Positions 38,087-48,495 of a stretch of DNA of 64,000 bases are shown piece after piece. Source of the stretch: Rhodoferax potami (lineage in GTDB: Bacteria; Pseudomonadota; Gammaproteobacteria; Burkholderiales; Burkholderiaceae_C); the NCBI RefSeq assembly GCF_032193765.1, contig NZ_JAVBIJ010000001.1:3410001-3474000 (forward strand), written 5' to 3'. The notes under the pieces are model-generated. The model was not told where the DNA came from and did not search any database. It saw only the letters and a list, made by a program, of their open reading frames with translations. The position numbers and the translations under genes were made by a program. The stretch's first letter is position 1. Every line of letters starts with the position of its first letter.

Positions 38087-38929
38087 ATGGCCTCTGATTC
38101 GACTCTCAGCACATTTACCGCCAATGACGGTGACAACTTGGCCGTGCAGGACTGGCCGTTGGAGCCCGGTGTTCCTGTGCGCGGTGTGGTGCTCATCGTG
38201 CATGGCTTGGGCGAGCATGCGGGCCGATACCAGCATGTTGCTGAACAGCTGAATCAATGGGGCTTTGCAGTTCGCGGCTATGACCAATGCGGCCATGGTG
38301 AAAGCTCCGGCCTTCCTGGTAGCTTGCGGTCGGATACACGGCTTCTGGATGATTTGGCCGATCTCGTGGACTCCACGCGGGCACGCTTCAAACCCGGCAC
38401 GCCTTTGATTGTGCTGGGGCACAGCATGGGCGGCTTGGTCGCAGGCCGCTTTGTCTCGCTGGGGCTGCGCAAGATCGATGCCTTGGTGCTGTCTTCGCCG
38501 GCCTTGAACCCCGGCATGAATGCCTTCCAAAAATTTCTGGTCTCGGTATTGCCCAAAATCGTGCCTAACTTGCGGGTGGGCAATGGCCTGAACGCGGCGC
38601 ACATTTCGCATGACCCTGCTGTGGTCCGCGCGTACCTGGAGGACCGGCTGGTGCATGACCGTATCTCGGCGCGTCTGGCGCAATTCATTGCGACGCAAGG
38701 CGAGGCGACCTTGCAGGTAGCACCTTCATGGACCGTGCCCACGCTCTTGATGTATGCCGGGGACGATCGTCTGGTCAACCCCCAAGGCAGCCGCGACTTT
38801 GCCGCTGCAGCCCCCGCGTCTTTGGTGAAGTCGGTCTGTTTTGACGGCTTTTTCCATGAGATTTTCAATGAGCCTGATGCCACGCCGGTTTTTAATACCT
38901 TGCGTGATTGGCTGGACAAGCGCTTTTGA
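38087..38929 (+). CDS. Alpha/beta hydrolase, monoacylglycerol lipase-like
   Basis: The 280-residue protein has the oxyanion-hole peptide VLIVHGLGEHAGRY near residue 35, the nucleophile motif VLGHSMGGLVAGRF near 112, the acid YAGDDRLVNPQGS and the His in CFDGFFHEIFNEP. This layout matches monoacylglycerol lipase/lysophospholipase enzymes. ATG 38087 has AGGCAGGA upstream and lies 15 bases after the peptidase stop, suggesting one transcript. No signal peptide is visible. Confidence 0.88.
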   Translation: MASDSTLSTFTANDGDNLAVQDWPLEPGVPVRGVVLIVHGLGEHAGRYQHVAEQLNQWGFAVRGYDQCGHGESSGLPGSLRSDTRLLDDLADLVDSTRARFKPGTPLIVLGHSMGGLVAGRFVSLGLRKIDALVLSSPALNPGMNAFQKFLVSVLPKIVPNLRVGNGLNAAHISHDPAVVRAYLEDRLVHDRISARLAQFIATQGEATLQVAPSWTVPTLLMYAGDDRLVNPQGSRDFAAAAPASLVKSVCFDGFFHEIFNEPDATPVFNTLRDWLDKRF

Positions 38930-38976
38930 CGTGCAGGGACCGTATTGATCGCGTGGCTTTTTAATCCCTCCGTCGG

Positions 38977-41034
38977 ATGAACTTTCTTCTCACACGGTGG
39001 CGGCGTTTGCGTTTGCGCGTGCGCAAGGGCATGCCTTTGCGCTACACCATGATGGTTGTGGTGGTGGTGGGTGTCTTGCTGCCTGCGCTCTTGCTCTTGG
39101 CGTTGGAGCAGCGGATTTCAGAAAAGTCCCAGCAGGCGCTTTTGACCCAGAGCGAAACAGCGCTGATGAAAATCGGCAGTGTGTCTATCGCGGAACCGAT
39201 GTGGGTCGTTGACCGGGTGGCGCTGGATGCTGCGGCCGTGCGCTTGCTGGAAAGCCCGCAGATTGTGGCGGTCCGCATTGAAGACGGCCTTGCCAACACC
39301 CCGGTTCTGGAGCGAGTGCGTGCCGACTTCACCGGTGACCTGGATCGCGATACCGCTGGTGCCCGGTTAAGCCGTCGTGCCCAACCGGTGATGCGCAACG
39401 GCGAGTCCCTAGGGACGCTGGTGCTGTGGTTTGATGCCGACTACGGGCGAGGTCTGCTGCAGGCGCGGCGCGACCAGATGTTGGTTTTGGTGTTGCTTCA
39501 GACCCTCGCGATTTTGGCGGTGTTGATGCCGATTCTGGTCACCCGGGTGTTGCGTCCTATCGAGCGCTTGAAAGAGCATGCCAGTGCCTTGCTGGACCAC
39601 AACCTCGACGCCCCGGCTGCTCAGCTTTTTGTTTGGCGCAGGCACGATGAGCTCGGCTTGCTTGGTCGGCATTTGGGCCGGGTGCAAGAGGAGTTGCGCG
39701 AGCTGTTCATGCAGCTGGGCAAAAAAAATGCACAGTTGCAGCAAATGGCGTTTTACGACCAGTTGACGGGTCTGCCCAACCGCTCGCTGTTTATTGACTT
39801 GGTGCAGCGCGAAATGCTGGCGGCAGAGCGCAATGGCCAGCACTTCGGGATTTTCTTTATCGACCTGGATCGCTTCAAGGCGGTCAACGATTCCATGGGG
39901 CATGCCGCGGGCGATGCCTTGCTGATCGAAGTCGCCCGCAGGTTGCGCGAGGTGCTGCGCGAAGTCGATGTGGTATGCCGCCAGAGCGGAGACGAATTCC
40001 TGGTGCTGGTGCGGGACATCGACCACTGGGAGTCGCTGGGAGAGTTGGCACAGCGCATCTTGCGGGTGGTGGAAGCACCGGTGGTTTTGGCGCAGATACC
40101 GGTCAAGGTGTCGGCCAGTATGGGGATTGCCCTGTTTCCTGAGGATGGCCGCGATTTTGAAACGCTGGTTAAAAATGCGGATATCGCGGTCTACCAAGCC
40201 AAGACATTGGGCCGGGCCCGCTACAGCTTTTATCACTCGGAGTTGAACTCGCGATTGCTGGCTAATCTGGAGCTCGAGCAAGAGCTTGCCTATGCGATCG
40301 ACCATAACCAGCTGGTGCTGCACTACCAACCGCAAGTAGATGCTTCCGGCGGTCAACTGGTTGCGGTGGAAGCCTTGGTCCGCTGGCAGCACCCTACCCG
40401 CGGCCTCTTGTATCCGGCCCAATTTATCGGTTTGGCCGAGGAGTCCGGACAAATTGCGGAAATGGGCGTCTGGACCTTGCGCGAGGCCTGCCGCCAACTC
40501 GCAGACTGGACCGCGCGTGGAATCATGGTCGGCAATATGGCAGTGAACGTGTCGGCGCTGGAGTTCCGCGATCACCGCTTGCTGGACAGTTTGCAAGCCG
40601 CTTTGGAAGCCAGCGGCGTGCCGCCGCAGCGCCTGGAGATCGAGATCACCGAAAGCGTCTTGATGGCGGAGACGGAAACCAGCCAACGCATCATTGAGCG
40701 CTTGCGGCAGATCGGTGTCGGCATTGCGATTGATGACTTCGGCACGGGTTACTCGTCGTTGGCTTATCTCAAGCGCTTGCGCCCCCACCAACTCAAAATT
40801 GACCGTTCATTCGTGAATGACACCGAAACCGACAGCGACTCGCGAGCCATCGTCAAGGGCGTCATAGGGCTTGCGAACGCCTTGGGGCTGAATGTGGTGG
40901 CTGAAGGGGTGGAAACCGCCGAGCAGCAGCAGTTTTTGATCGAGGCGGGCTGCCACACCTTGCAGGGGTATTTCATTGCCAAGCCACTGAATGTCGACGC
41001 TTTGGAGGACTGGCTTCGCAACCGCAAAACATAA
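38977..41034 (+). CDS. Membrane GGDEF-EAL c-di-GMP enzyme
   Basis: The 685-residue protein has two membrane helices (about 22-45 and 168-190) with a small periplasmic domain between them, a HAMP-like linker, a GGDEF domain (about 260-420) and an EAL domain (about 430-680). The cyclase signature reads SGDEF, and RxxD (REVD) precedes it as a possible product-inhibition site. The EAL domain has VEALVRW, EITESVLM, DDFGTGYSSL and AEGVET. Both synthesis and breakdown of c-di-GMP are therefore possible. Confidence 0.92.
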   Translation: MNFLLTRWRRLRLRVRKGMPLRYTMMVVVVVGVLLPALLLLALEQRISEKSQQALLTQSETALMKIGSVSIAEPMWVVDRVALDAAAVRLLESPQIVAVRIEDGLANTPVLERVRADFTGDLDRDTAGARLSRRAQPVMRNGESLGTLVLWFDADYGRGLLQARRDQMLVLVLLQTLAILAVLMPILVTRVLRPIERLKEHASALLDHNLDAPAAQLFVWRRHDELGLLGRHLGRVQEELRELFMQLGKKNAQLQQMAFYDQLTGLPNRSLFIDLVQREMLAAERNGQHFGIFFIDLDRFKAVNDSMGHAAGDALLIEVARRLREVLREVDVVCRQSGDEFLVLVRDIDHWESLGELAQRILRVVEAPVVLAQIPVKVSASMGIALFPEDGRDFETLVKNADIAVYQAKTLGRARYSFYHSELNSRLLANLELEQELAYAIDHNQLVLHYQPQVDASGGQLVAVEALVRWQHPTRGLLYPAQFIGLAEESGQIAEMGVWTLREACRQLADWTARGIMVGNMAVNVSALEFRDHRLLDSLQAALEASGVPPQRLEIEITESVLMAETETSQRIIERLRQIGVGIAIDDFGTGYSSLAYLKRLRPHQLKIDRSFVNDTETDSDSRAIVKGVIGLANALGLNVVAEGVETAEQQQFLIEAGCHTLQGYFIAKPLNVDALEDWLRNRKT

Positions 41035-41055
41035 ATTGATACAGGGAGAAACAGG

Positions 41056-41661
41056 ATGAATACATTAACCAAAACATCCGCAGACACATCGTTTGTTTTG
41101 ACAGCACTCGTACTGGCCGCACTTAGTGCGTCGCCGGCCGCAGTGCATGCGGCGGGTACTGTGAACAGTACGTTTGAAGCCAGACCGGTAGTGCAAGGGG
41201 TGCCCTTGCAGCTCAACGGTGCGGGTACTCGTTACCGTGCGATTTTCAAGGTCTATGACATGGCTTTGTACACCCCCGCCAAGGTGAACACGCCGGAGTC
41301 CTTGATTGCCATGCAGGGCCCCAAGCGCTTGAGTTTTGTTGCCTTGCGCGATTTGCCGGGGACTGATTTGGGCTTGGCCTTCATCAAAGGCTTGACCAAC
41401 AACTCACCGGCAGAACTGGTTCAAAAACACACCGCTTCGAGCACCCGGTTGATTGAGATTTTCTCGGGCAAGGCAAAGCTGTCGGCGGGTGACACCTTTG
41501 CGATGGAGTTCGTACCGGGCAAAGGCACGACCTTTTATATTCAAGGACAAGCGCAGGGTGCACCGATCGGCGATGCCGAGTTCTTCAGCATGGTGCTCAG
41601 AATATGGATCGGCCCCGTGCCGGCGGACTTCAAACTCAAGGACGCGCTGCTCGGCCTTTGA
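41056..41661 (+). CDS. Periplasmic chalcone isomerase-family protein
   Basis: The 201-residue protein has a signal peptide (about 1-33, ending AAVHAA) and a chalcone-isomerase-like fold with LNGAGTRYRAIFKVYDMALY and a C-terminal FFSMVLRIWIGPVP. Bacterial members are exported, and their reaction is unknown. It starts 22 bases after the GGDEF-EAL gene, preceded by AGGGAGAAACAGG. Its last 26 bases overlap the end of the convergent MFS gene. Confidence 0.85.
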   Translation: MNTLTKTSADTSFVLTALVLAALSASPAAVHAAGTVNSTFEARPVVQGVPLQLNGAGTRYRAIFKVYDMALYTPAKVNTPESLIAMQGPKRLSFVALRDLPGTDLGLAFIKGLTNNSPAELVQKHTASSTRLIEIFSGKAKLSAGDTFAMEFVPGKGTTFYIQGQAQGAPIGDAEFFSMVLRIWIGPVPADFKLKDALLGL

Positions 41662-42805
41662 GCTGTAGCCAGAGCAAGCCGGCTGCCGTGAGCAGCAGCG
41701 GGGGGATGGATCCGATGTTGAGCCAGGCCCACCCCTGCGTGATCACCAGTGCGCCAGAAGTGAGCGAGCTCAGGGCCATGACTGCAAAAACGCAGAAGTT
41801 GATTGCGGCTTGCGCACGGTCTTTTTCTTCCGGCCGGTAGGCGCTGAGTGCCAGGGTGGTGCTGCCGGTGAACAGGAAGTTCCAACCTACACCCAGCAAA
41901 AACAGCGATACGACAAACTGCTGCAGCTCCAAACCGCTCAGGGCAATCGCCACACACAGCAGGTTCAGGGCCAGTCCGACGGCCATCACTGGCAACGTGC
42001 CAAAACGCTTGATCAGGTGGCCGGTGAAGAAGCCGGGCGCAAACATGCCGATTACGTGCCACTCCAGTACCAGCGCGGCATCGTCAAAGCTGAGGCCGCA
42101 TTGCTGCATTGCCAGTGGGGTTGCCGCCATTAGCAGGTTCATCACGCCATAGCCCATGGATGCGCTCAGGCAGGCCACCAGAAATGCCGGTTGGCGTGCG
42201 ATCTCTGCCAGGGAGCGACCGGTGTGCACCTGGCTCGTGGGCGGCTGGTGGGGTGGAAACTGCACCCAGGCCATGAGCACCATCGCCAGCAATGCGACGC
42301 CAGCCAATACGAGATAGGCCCCGGTAAATGGCACCTCCATCAGGGTGCGGGTTTGGGCGGCGAGATTAGGTCCGGCAATGGCGCCCAGAAGACCGCCCGC
42401 CAGCACCAGCGAGACCGCTTTTTCACGAAAGGCCGGCAGTGCCAACTCGGCAGCTGCAAACCGGTAGAGCTGCCCGTTGGCGCTGTAATAGCCGGCCACC
42501 ACTGTCGCCGCGACCAAGCCCCAAAACTGGTGGTGTGCCACGCACCAGGCGCCCGCGAGCGCCGATACCACGGCGACTGCCAAGCCAATCTGGAACGAGG
42601 TCCGGCGCCCGAAGCGCGCTTGTGTAGCAGCCACCAGCGGGGTGGCCAAGGCGCCGCCCACGACGTAGCCCATGACGGGTAGCGTCGCCATCCAGCCATA
42701 GGGGGCCAAGCTCAAGCCCACCAGTCCGTTGATGGCAATGAAGGTGACGTTGTTGGTGAGAAACAGCCCCTGGCACAGAGCGAGCAGCCAAAGGCTCCGG
42801 TTCAT
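41636..42805 (-). CDS. MFS transporter
   Basis: The 389-residue protein has about 12 membrane helices, starting LWLLALCQGLFLTNNVTFIA, with the loop 2-3 motif TQARFGRRTSFQIG of the major facilitator superfamily. It probably exports small molecules; the substrate cannot be inferred. ATG 42805 overlaps the rsmE stop (ATGA), so the pair is translated together. A longer frame upstream is only the complement of rsmE codons. Confidence 0.85.
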   Translation of the reverse strand: MNRSLWLLALCQGLFLTNNVTFIAINGLVGLSLAPYGWMATLPVMGYVVGGALATPLVAATQARFGRRTSFQIGLAVAVVSALAGAWCVAHHQFWGLVAATVVAGYYSANGQLYRFAAAELALPAFREKAVSLVLAGGLLGAIAGPNLAAQTRTLMEVPFTGAYLVLAGVALLAMVLMAWVQFPPHQPPTSQVHTGRSLAEIARQPAFLVACLSASMGYGVMNLLMAATPLAMQQCGLSFDDAALVLEWHVIGMFAPGFFTGHLIKRFGTLPVMAVGLALNLLCVAIALSGLELQQFVVSLFLLGVGWNFLFTGSTTLALSAYRPEEKDRAQAAINFCVFAVMALSSLTSGALVITQGWAWLNIGSIPPLLLTAAGLLWLQLKGRAARP

Positions 42806-43527
42806 GCTTGGGTCAGCAAGGTGAGTGCTGCAAGTGCTGCGGTCTCGGCCCGCAGCACGCGCGGCCCCAGAGACGCGGGTGCAAAGCCGGTCACGATGGC
42901 TAACTCCTCTTCTGCTTGGCTCAGGCCGCCTTCGGGGCCGGAAAGAAACAAGGCAGGCCCGGGTTGCGCGGGCAAGCGCGCAACCGGTGTGCTGCCTGCG
43001 CGCAAGGACAGTAGCAAACGCTGGTGGTCGGCTTGCCCGGCGGCCGGTGTTTTCAGCCACTGGGTCAGGCTTTGCATCGGGTGGATGACGGGGACCCGAT
43101 TGCCACCACATTGCTCGCACGCCGAGATGGCCACACTTTGCCAATGGGCGATTTTTTTCTCAGCACGCTCGCCGCTGAGTTTGAGGACACTGCGCTCGGT
43201 CATCAGTGGCTGAATGCCGGCAACGCCGAGCTCGGTGGCTTTTTCAATCAGCCAGTCCATGCGGTCGTTGGCCGGCATGCCGACGGCGAGATGGATCTGC
43301 CGTGCGGGTTCACGGGCCATGCTGCGGGCGGCGCCGACACGCACTTGGACATCGCTGCGGCCCATGCGGGTGACGGTGGCATCGTATTCGTCCTGGCTGC
43401 GCCCATCGAACAGGGTGATGGCATCCCCCGGTTGCAGCCGCAGCACCTGGACGTGCCGGGCGGCCCCTGCAGGCAAGTCCAGTTCTGTGTCGCGTACCAG
43501 AGGGGCAGCGCAGTAAAAGCGTGGCAT
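42802..43527 (-). CDS. rsmE: 16S rRNA (uracil-1498-N3)-methyltransferase
   Basis: RsmE is a SPOUT methyltransferase of 241 residues that modifies U1498 in the decoding centre. Features are the N-terminal PUA-like region (ARHVQVLRLQPGDAITLFDG), DWLIEKATELGVAGIQPLMT, and the knot motif LFLSGPEGGLSQAEEELA, ending LGPRVLRAETAALAAL. The length is normal. It is coupled to the MFS gene downstream. Upstream, only a palindromic repeat separates it from amgK. Confidence 0.95.
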   Translation of the reverse strand: MPRFYCAAPLVRDTELDLPAGAARHVQVLRLQPGDAITLFDGRSQDEYDATVTRMGRSDVQVRVGAARSMAREPARQIHLAVGMPANDRMDWLIEKATELGVAGIQPLMTERSVLKLSGERAEKKIAHWQSVAISACEQCGGNRVPVIHPMQSLTQWLKTPAAGQADHQRLLLSLRAGSTPVARLPAQPGPALFLSGPEGGLSQAEEELAIVTGFAPASLGPRVLRAETAALAALTLLTQA

Positions 43528-43532
43528 ATTTT

Positions 43533-43580
43533 GCTATGAATTCAGTAGCGCTAGGCGCAAGTAATAAGAGCGCTAGCGCT
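43533..43580 (+). repeat. Dispersed palindromic repeat between amgK and rsmE
   Basis: GCTATGAATTCAGTAGCGCT, then GGCGCAAGTAATAAGAGCGC and TAGCGCT, fills nearly all of the 61-base gap. Its hairpin could act as a processing or termination site. Confidence 0.55.
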
Positions 43581-43588
43581 GCTATTGG

Positions 43589-44713
43589 CTATGAACGGCC
43601 GAACGCGAAGACATTCGGCACTTCAATGCCATCCACCTTTTCCACTAAGCGCAACAAAGGCTTGAGCTGGATATAGCGGCTGCAGGTGCTGCGGATGTAG
43701 TCAATAAAGCGGGGCGTATCCGCAAGGTACTTGGGCTTGCCATCACGCAAGGTCAGGCGCGCAAAGATACCGGCGATTTTGAGATGGCGCTGCAGCCCCA
43801 TCCACTCCACGCCACGGTAGAACTCACCGAAATCATCCCCCACGGGCAGGCCCGCCTTACGGGCTTTTTCCCAGTAGCGGATCGTCACGTCGAGGCAGAA
43901 GTCTTCTTCCCACGTCAAGAACGCGTCACGCATCAGGCTGGCAATGTCATAGGTGATGGGGCCGTACACCGCATCTTGAAAGTCGAGCACGCCCAAGTAG
44001 CGCGGGTCGGTCTGGCCGGGCACCGCGAGGTCATCGGGCACCATCAGGTTGCGGGGCATGAAATCGCGGTGGACATAGACGCTGGGCCACGACAGGTTGT
44101 TTTGTATCAGCAGTGCGAAGGTGTCATCCAGCGTTTTACGCATGGCCGGGTCGATGGTGACCTGGCGGTGTGCGCCGATGTACCACTCGGGAAACAATTC
44201 CAGCTCGCGGCGCAGCAGCGCCTCGTCGTAGGGCGGTAGCACTTGGGGGGCGGACGAGAGTTGCCACTGGACCAGGGTATCCACCGCATTCAGGTACAAA
44301 TTCAAAGGGGGCTGCGCCGGGTCTATGGTTTGCATCATGGTCCGGGTGCCTAGGTCCGTCAGCAGCATGAAGCCATTGCCTTCGTCCCACGCCAGTATCT
44401 TCGGGGCGCGCAAGCCCGCATGGTTAAGCAAGGCGGCAATGTCCACGAAGGGCTTGCAGTTCTCTTTTTCCGGGGGGGCGTCCATGATCACCAGGTTTCC
44501 GCGGTTGCTTTGCACCCGGAAGTAACGGCGAAAACTGGCGTCGGCAGAGGCCAGCCCCAGGGTGTCGGGCACAAAGCCGAAACCCACTTGTTGGCTATCA
44601 AACCAGGCTTGAAAACGCTGTTGTCGTTCCGTATCAGCCCATGGAATGGGTTGCAAGGGCGAGGTGGGGGGAGTGGATGTGGCGGACGGCACAGGGTGAG
44701 AGCTTGGGGTCAT
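43589..44713 (-). CDS. amgK: N-acetylmuramate/N-acetylglucosamine kinase (AmgK family)
   Basis: The 374-residue aminoglycoside-phosphotransferase-fold kinase has the catalytic loop YVHRDFMPRNLMV near residue 220 and the metal motif LGVLDFQDAVYGPITYD near 245. AmgK phosphorylates cell-wall sugars at the anomeric position for recycling to UDP-MurNAc. In Pseudomonas murU is its neighbour; here a murU-like gene lies about 16 kb away. It is divergent from lptD, the same neighbourhood as in many relatives. Confidence 0.87.
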   Translation of the reverse strand: MTPSSHPVPSATSTPPTSPLQPIPWADTERQQRFQAWFDSQQVGFGFVPDTLGLASADASFRRYFRVQSNRGNLVIMDAPPEKENCKPFVDIAALLNHAGLRAPKILAWDEGNGFMLLTDLGTRTMMQTIDPAQPPLNLYLNAVDTLVQWQLSSAPQVLPPYDEALLRRELELFPEWYIGAHRQVTIDPAMRKTLDDTFALLIQNNLSWPSVYVHRDFMPRNLMVPDDLAVPGQTDPRYLGVLDFQDAVYGPITYDIASLMRDAFLTWEEDFCLDVTIRYWEKARKAGLPVGDDFGEFYRGVEWMGLQRHLKIAGIFARLTLRDGKPKYLADTPRFIDYIRSTCSRYIQLKPLLRLVEKVDGIEVPNVFAFGRS

Positions 44714-44803
44714 GGATAATCCATTCTACAAAGCCATGCCGCCGCGCCCTGTGGGCAGCGTGCTGGTGCCTTTCTCCCATAACGTGGTTTCTGCCTTCCG
44801 CCC

Positions 44804-47179
44804 ATGCGTTTTTCTATGTGCGCTCTGCCCGTCGGGGCGCCTGATTGCCGGCCGCCGTTGATCCGCCTTGTGGCTTTGGTGGCGTTGGCGTGTGTCCAGA
44901 TGTCTGCACAAGCGCAACAGGAAGCCGATCAAAGCCCGTTAAAGCTGATCGCCACTCCCAAGTTGCAAGAGGGGCTCGAGGCGACCCAGCTGGAGTCTGC
45001 GCCGACCTTCTTGTTTGGTGACACCCTGACCGGCCGTACCGATCTTGAAACCATCGTGCAAGGTAACGCTGAAATGCGCAAACCCGGCACAGTCATCAAA
45101 GCAGACCGCCTCGAGTACTACGCACCTGATGATCTGGCGCGCGCGACCGGTAATGTGCGGATCAACCGCAATGGCAATGTATTTGAAGGGCCTGCGCTAG
45201 AGCTCAAAGTCGAGGCCTTTGAAGGCACTTTTGAGTCGCCCCAATACCGGTTTCTCCAAAACGGCGCGCACGGGGATGCCTCGAAAGCGGTTTTCCTGGA
45301 TGAAAGCCGTACTGTGGTGTACGGGGCAACCTACACCACCTGCCGCCGCAAACCCGGGCCTGATTGGGTTCCCGAATGGGTGCTCCGCGCAGCAGATATT
45401 GAGTTTGACAGTGGCGAGGACGTTGGCATTGCGCATGGCGCATACCTGCATTTCATGGATGTGCCCATCCTGCCGGTTCCGGCCATCAGCTTTCCCCTGA
45501 GTGATGCCCGCAAGTCGGGGGTCATGCCGCCCACCATCGGCTTGGGGGATGTGAACGGTACCGAAGTCAGTGTTCCCTACTACTGGAATATTGCGCCCAA
45601 CCGGGATGCCACGGTCACCCCGACCGTGATGACCGCGCGTGGTGTGACCGTGGCGGGCGAGTTCCGCTACCTCGAGCCCACCTATTCCGGCGTTGTGCGG
45701 GGCAATTACATGCCCGCTGACAAACTGCGCAGCGCAGACCGCTGGGGCGCCTCACTGAACCAAACGGGCACTCTCGGCGCGGACTTAGGAAATGCGGCTT
45801 ATTCGCTCAATCTGAACCGGGTCAGCGATGACAACTACTGGAGCGATTTCGCCAGTATCGGTGCCCTGACGTCGCGAACATTGGCCAACGATGCGGTGAC
45901 CACCTGGTCCCGCTCCGGCTATACGGTGACGGGTCGGGCGTTGCGGTGGCAGACCTTGCAGTCTTCCACATCGGTGATCACTCCTCCCTATGACCTGACC
46001 CAGCTCAATGTGCTGCGTAGCCAGCTTAATGATCGTGGCTTCGATTGGTCTGTGCAGGGCGATCTGTCGCAGTTTGAGTCGGATCGTGCACTCACGCTTC
46101 AGCCGAATGCCCAGCGGATGTACGGCTTGGCCCAGGTTAGCAGGCCTTTTATTGCGCCTGAGGGCTTTGTAACCCCCAAGCTTCAGCTGCACACATCGGT
46201 CTACCAGTTCGATTCGGCTATTTCTACCGGCAACCGGTCGGCTGACAGTACCGTTCCCACGTTCAGCCTTGATAGTGGCTTGGTGTTTGAGCGCGACACC
46301 GGGTGGAATGGGCGTGCAATGACCCAAACCCTGGAGCCGCGGCTGTTTTATGTCCGGACCCCTTATCGCAACCAGAGCTACCTCCCCAACTACGATACCG
46401 CTGCGAGCGACTTCAACTTCGCCAGCATCTTTACCGAAAATGCCTACGTCGGGCACGACAAGATTTCAGACAACAATCTGGCGACCTTCGGTCTGACGAC
46501 CCGCTTTTTGGATGCGCAAACCGGTGAGCAATTGGCGCGTTTCGGCGTTGCGCAACGTTACCGTTTTGAAGACCAACGGGTGACTTTGAGCCCCGCAGCC
46601 GAGCCCGCGTTGGCCGGTTGGAGCGACATTCTGCTCGGGGCCGGGGTCAATGTGTCGCGTCAATGGGGATTTGATTCAACGGTCCAATACAACCCCTTGA
46701 CCTCGCAGTCGAGCCGTGCAACCGTCGGCGCCCGCTATACGCCTTCGCCCTATCGTGTGCTGAATGCCGCTTATCGGTTCCAGCGGGGTGTGAGCGAGCA
46801 AATTGACGTGAGTTGGCAGTGGCCCCTGAATGATCTCTGGGGCGATGCAGGCAGCGCAGCAGTTCCCGGCGGTGGCTTGGGTGAGGGCCGCTACTACGGA
46901 GTGGGGCGCCTGAACTACAGCTTGAATGAGAACCGTATGGTCGATACCCTGTTGGGTGTCGAGTACGATGCCGGCTGTTGGCTTGCCCGGGTCGTGATCG
47001 GGCGGGTGCAGACGAGCGCCAGTTCGTCGACTAGCAGCATCAAATTTGAACTGGAGTTTGTGGGATTTACCCGCGTCGGGGTAAGCCCCCTCCAGGCCTT
47101 GAAATCGAATATTTCGCGTTACCAGAACTTGCGGGAACCAGGTGGCTCCAATAACAGCCGCTTTAGTAACTACGAATGA
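44804..47179 (+). CDS. lptD: LPS-assembly protein LptD
   Basis: LptD is the outer-membrane beta-barrel that inserts LPS in the outer leaflet. The 791-residue protein has a signal peptide (about 1-38), an N-terminal jellyroll with GNAEMRKPGTVIKADRLEYY, and the barrel. YTTCRRKPGPDW and YDAGCWLARVVIG carry cysteines for the disulfides of mature LptD. VPILPVPAISFPLSDARKSG is diagnostic. It overlaps surA by ATGA, the common order lptD-surA. Confidence 0.95.
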   Translation: MRFSMCALPVGAPDCRPPLIRLVALVALACVQMSAQAQQEADQSPLKLIATPKLQEGLEATQLESAPTFLFGDTLTGRTDLETIVQGNAEMRKPGTVIKADRLEYYAPDDLARATGNVRINRNGNVFEGPALELKVEAFEGTFESPQYRFLQNGAHGDASKAVFLDESRTVVYGATYTTCRRKPGPDWVPEWVLRAADIEFDSGEDVGIAHGAYLHFMDVPILPVPAISFPLSDARKSGVMPPTIGLGDVNGTEVSVPYYWNIAPNRDATVTPTVMTARGVTVAGEFRYLEPTYSGVVRGNYMPADKLRSADRWGASLNQTGTLGADLGNAAYSLNLNRVSDDNYWSDFASIGALTSRTLANDAVTTWSRSGYTVTGRALRWQTLQSSTSVITPPYDLTQLNVLRSQLNDRGFDWSVQGDLSQFESDRALTLQPNAQRMYGLAQVSRPFIAPEGFVTPKLQLHTSVYQFDSAISTGNRSADSTVPTFSLDSGLVFERDTGWNGRAMTQTLEPRLFYVRTPYRNQSYLPNYDTAASDFNFASIFTENAYVGHDKISDNNLATFGLTTRFLDAQTGEQLARFGVAQRYRFEDQRVTLSPAAEPALAGWSDILLGAGVNVSRQWGFDSTVQYNPLTSQSSRATVGARYTPSPYRVLNAAYRFQRGVSEQIDVSWQWPLNDLWGDAGSAAVPGGGLGEGRYYGVGRLNYSLNENRMVDTLLGVEYDAGCWLARVVIGRVQTSASSSTSSIKFELEFVGFTRVGVSPLQALKSNISRYQNLREPGGSNNSRFSNYE

Positions 47180-48495
47180 AAACCATGAATTTTTGTGTAA
47201 GGGCGTTGGCCCTGGCCTGCATGCTGACCGTGTCGGTACCTGCATCGATGGCACAGACCAGTCAAGCCGCAGACTACATCGTGGCAGTCGTGAACTCTGA
47301 GCCGATCACCTTTCAAGAGATGAACCTTGAAGTCCGTCGTGTCGGGCAGCAATTGGCGCAGCAGGGGCGCCCTGTGCCCGGTGCTGAGGAGTTGCGTCGT
47401 TTGGTCTTGGACAGGCTGATCAATGACCGGGCCCAGCTGCAACTGGCGCGGGAGCAGGGTATCCGGATAGATGCGGTTGCCATTGACCGGGCCGAGCAAA
47501 ACATCGCGAGCCAGAATGGGTTGGACGTGGATGCGCTTCGCCAAAAGGCCGCGAATGACGGGTTTTCTGTCACCAGCTTTCGTAACAATTTGCGGGATCA
47601 GCTGATTTTGAACCGGCTCCACGAACGCGAAGTGGAGTCGTCCATCCGTATTTCGGATGTGGATGTCGATCGGGCGATCCAAGAACAGCAAGCGACGAAT
47701 ACAGACCCGTTTACCCAGGAAATCAACCTCGCCCAGATTTTGCTGGTGCTGCCCGAGAAGGCCAACGGCGAAGAAGCAGCTGCCTTGTTATTGAAAGCCC
47801 AAAAACTGATGCAGCGTGCCCGCAACGGTGAAGACTTCAATGCGTTGGTCCAGGAATTTTCGGCAGCGGATCGCCGAAATGGTGGGCAAATCGGCTTGCG
47901 TCGCGGCGACCGTTTGCCCCCCGCTTTTGTGACCGCGACTCAGGGCCTGCAGCCGGGTCAGGTTTCTGACGTGGTGCGCACCGGCGCAGGCTTTCACATT
48001 TTGAAACTGATAGAACGCAAAGCGCCGGAACGCCTGGTGGTGACGATGGTGCAGACCCGTGCACGGCATATTTTGTTGCGCACCAATGCCCAAATGACGC
48101 AAGCACAGGCGATCGCGAGATTGAGCGATGCACGCAAACAGATTGTCAGTGGCCAAGCGGACTTCGCCAGCATGGCGCGCAAGATGTCGCAAGACACCTC
48201 TGCCGAGCAGGGTGGCGATTTGGGCTGGGCCTCCCCGGGGATGTTTGTGCCCGAGTTTGAGGAAGCCATGGGCCGTTTGCAAGAAGAAGGTGCTGTTAGC
48301 CCACCCGTGGTGTCGCGGTTTGGTGTGCACTTGATTCAACTGAATGATCGTCGCCGTGTGGAGTTGAGTCCCCAACAGGTTCGCGAGTCGGTGCGTGCTC
48401 AATTGCGACAAAGCCGCTACGAAGAGGCCTACACCGCGTGGGCGCGTGATGTGCGCGCCCGGGCTTTTGTTGAGCTGCGCGAGGCACCGCTATGA
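47176..48495 (+). CDS. surA: Periplasmic chaperone / peptidyl-prolyl isomerase SurA
   Basis: SurA escorts outer-membrane proteins, including LptD. The 439-residue protein has a signal peptide (about 1-27), the SurA N-terminal domain ([20 protein letters not shown]) and two parvulin domains (about 180-280 and 295-390; second with [13 protein letters not shown] and [19 protein letters not shown]). It is coupled by 4-base overlaps to lptD before and rsmA after. The pdxA gene found between surA and rsmA in enterics is absent. Confidence 0.96.
   Translation: MKTMNFCVRALALACMLTVSVPASMAQTSQAADYIVAVVNSEPITFQEMNLEVRRVGQQLAQQGRPVPGAEELRRLVLDRLINDRAQLQLAREQGIRIDAVAIDRAEQNIASQNGLDVDALRQKAANDGFSVTSFRNNLRDQLILNRLHEREVESSIRISDVDVDRAIQEQQATNTDPFTQEINLAQILLVLPEKANGEEAAALLLKAQKLMQRARNGEDFNALVQEFSAADRRNGGQIGLRRGDRLPPAFVTATQGLQPGQVSDVVRTGAGFHILKLIERKAPERLVVTMVQTRARHILLRTNAQMTQAQAIARLSDARKQIVSGQADFASMARKMSQDTSAEQGGDLGWASPGMFVPEFEEAMGRLQEEGAVSPPVVSRFGVHLIQLNDRRRVELSPQQVRESVRAQLRQSRYEEAYTAWARDVRARAFVELREAPL

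Noticed and set aside
39409..40791. Minus-strand frame of 460 codons opposite the GGDEF-EAL gene
   Set aside because: Antisense shadow with no recognisable domain; the coding strand shows full GGDEF and EAL motifs.
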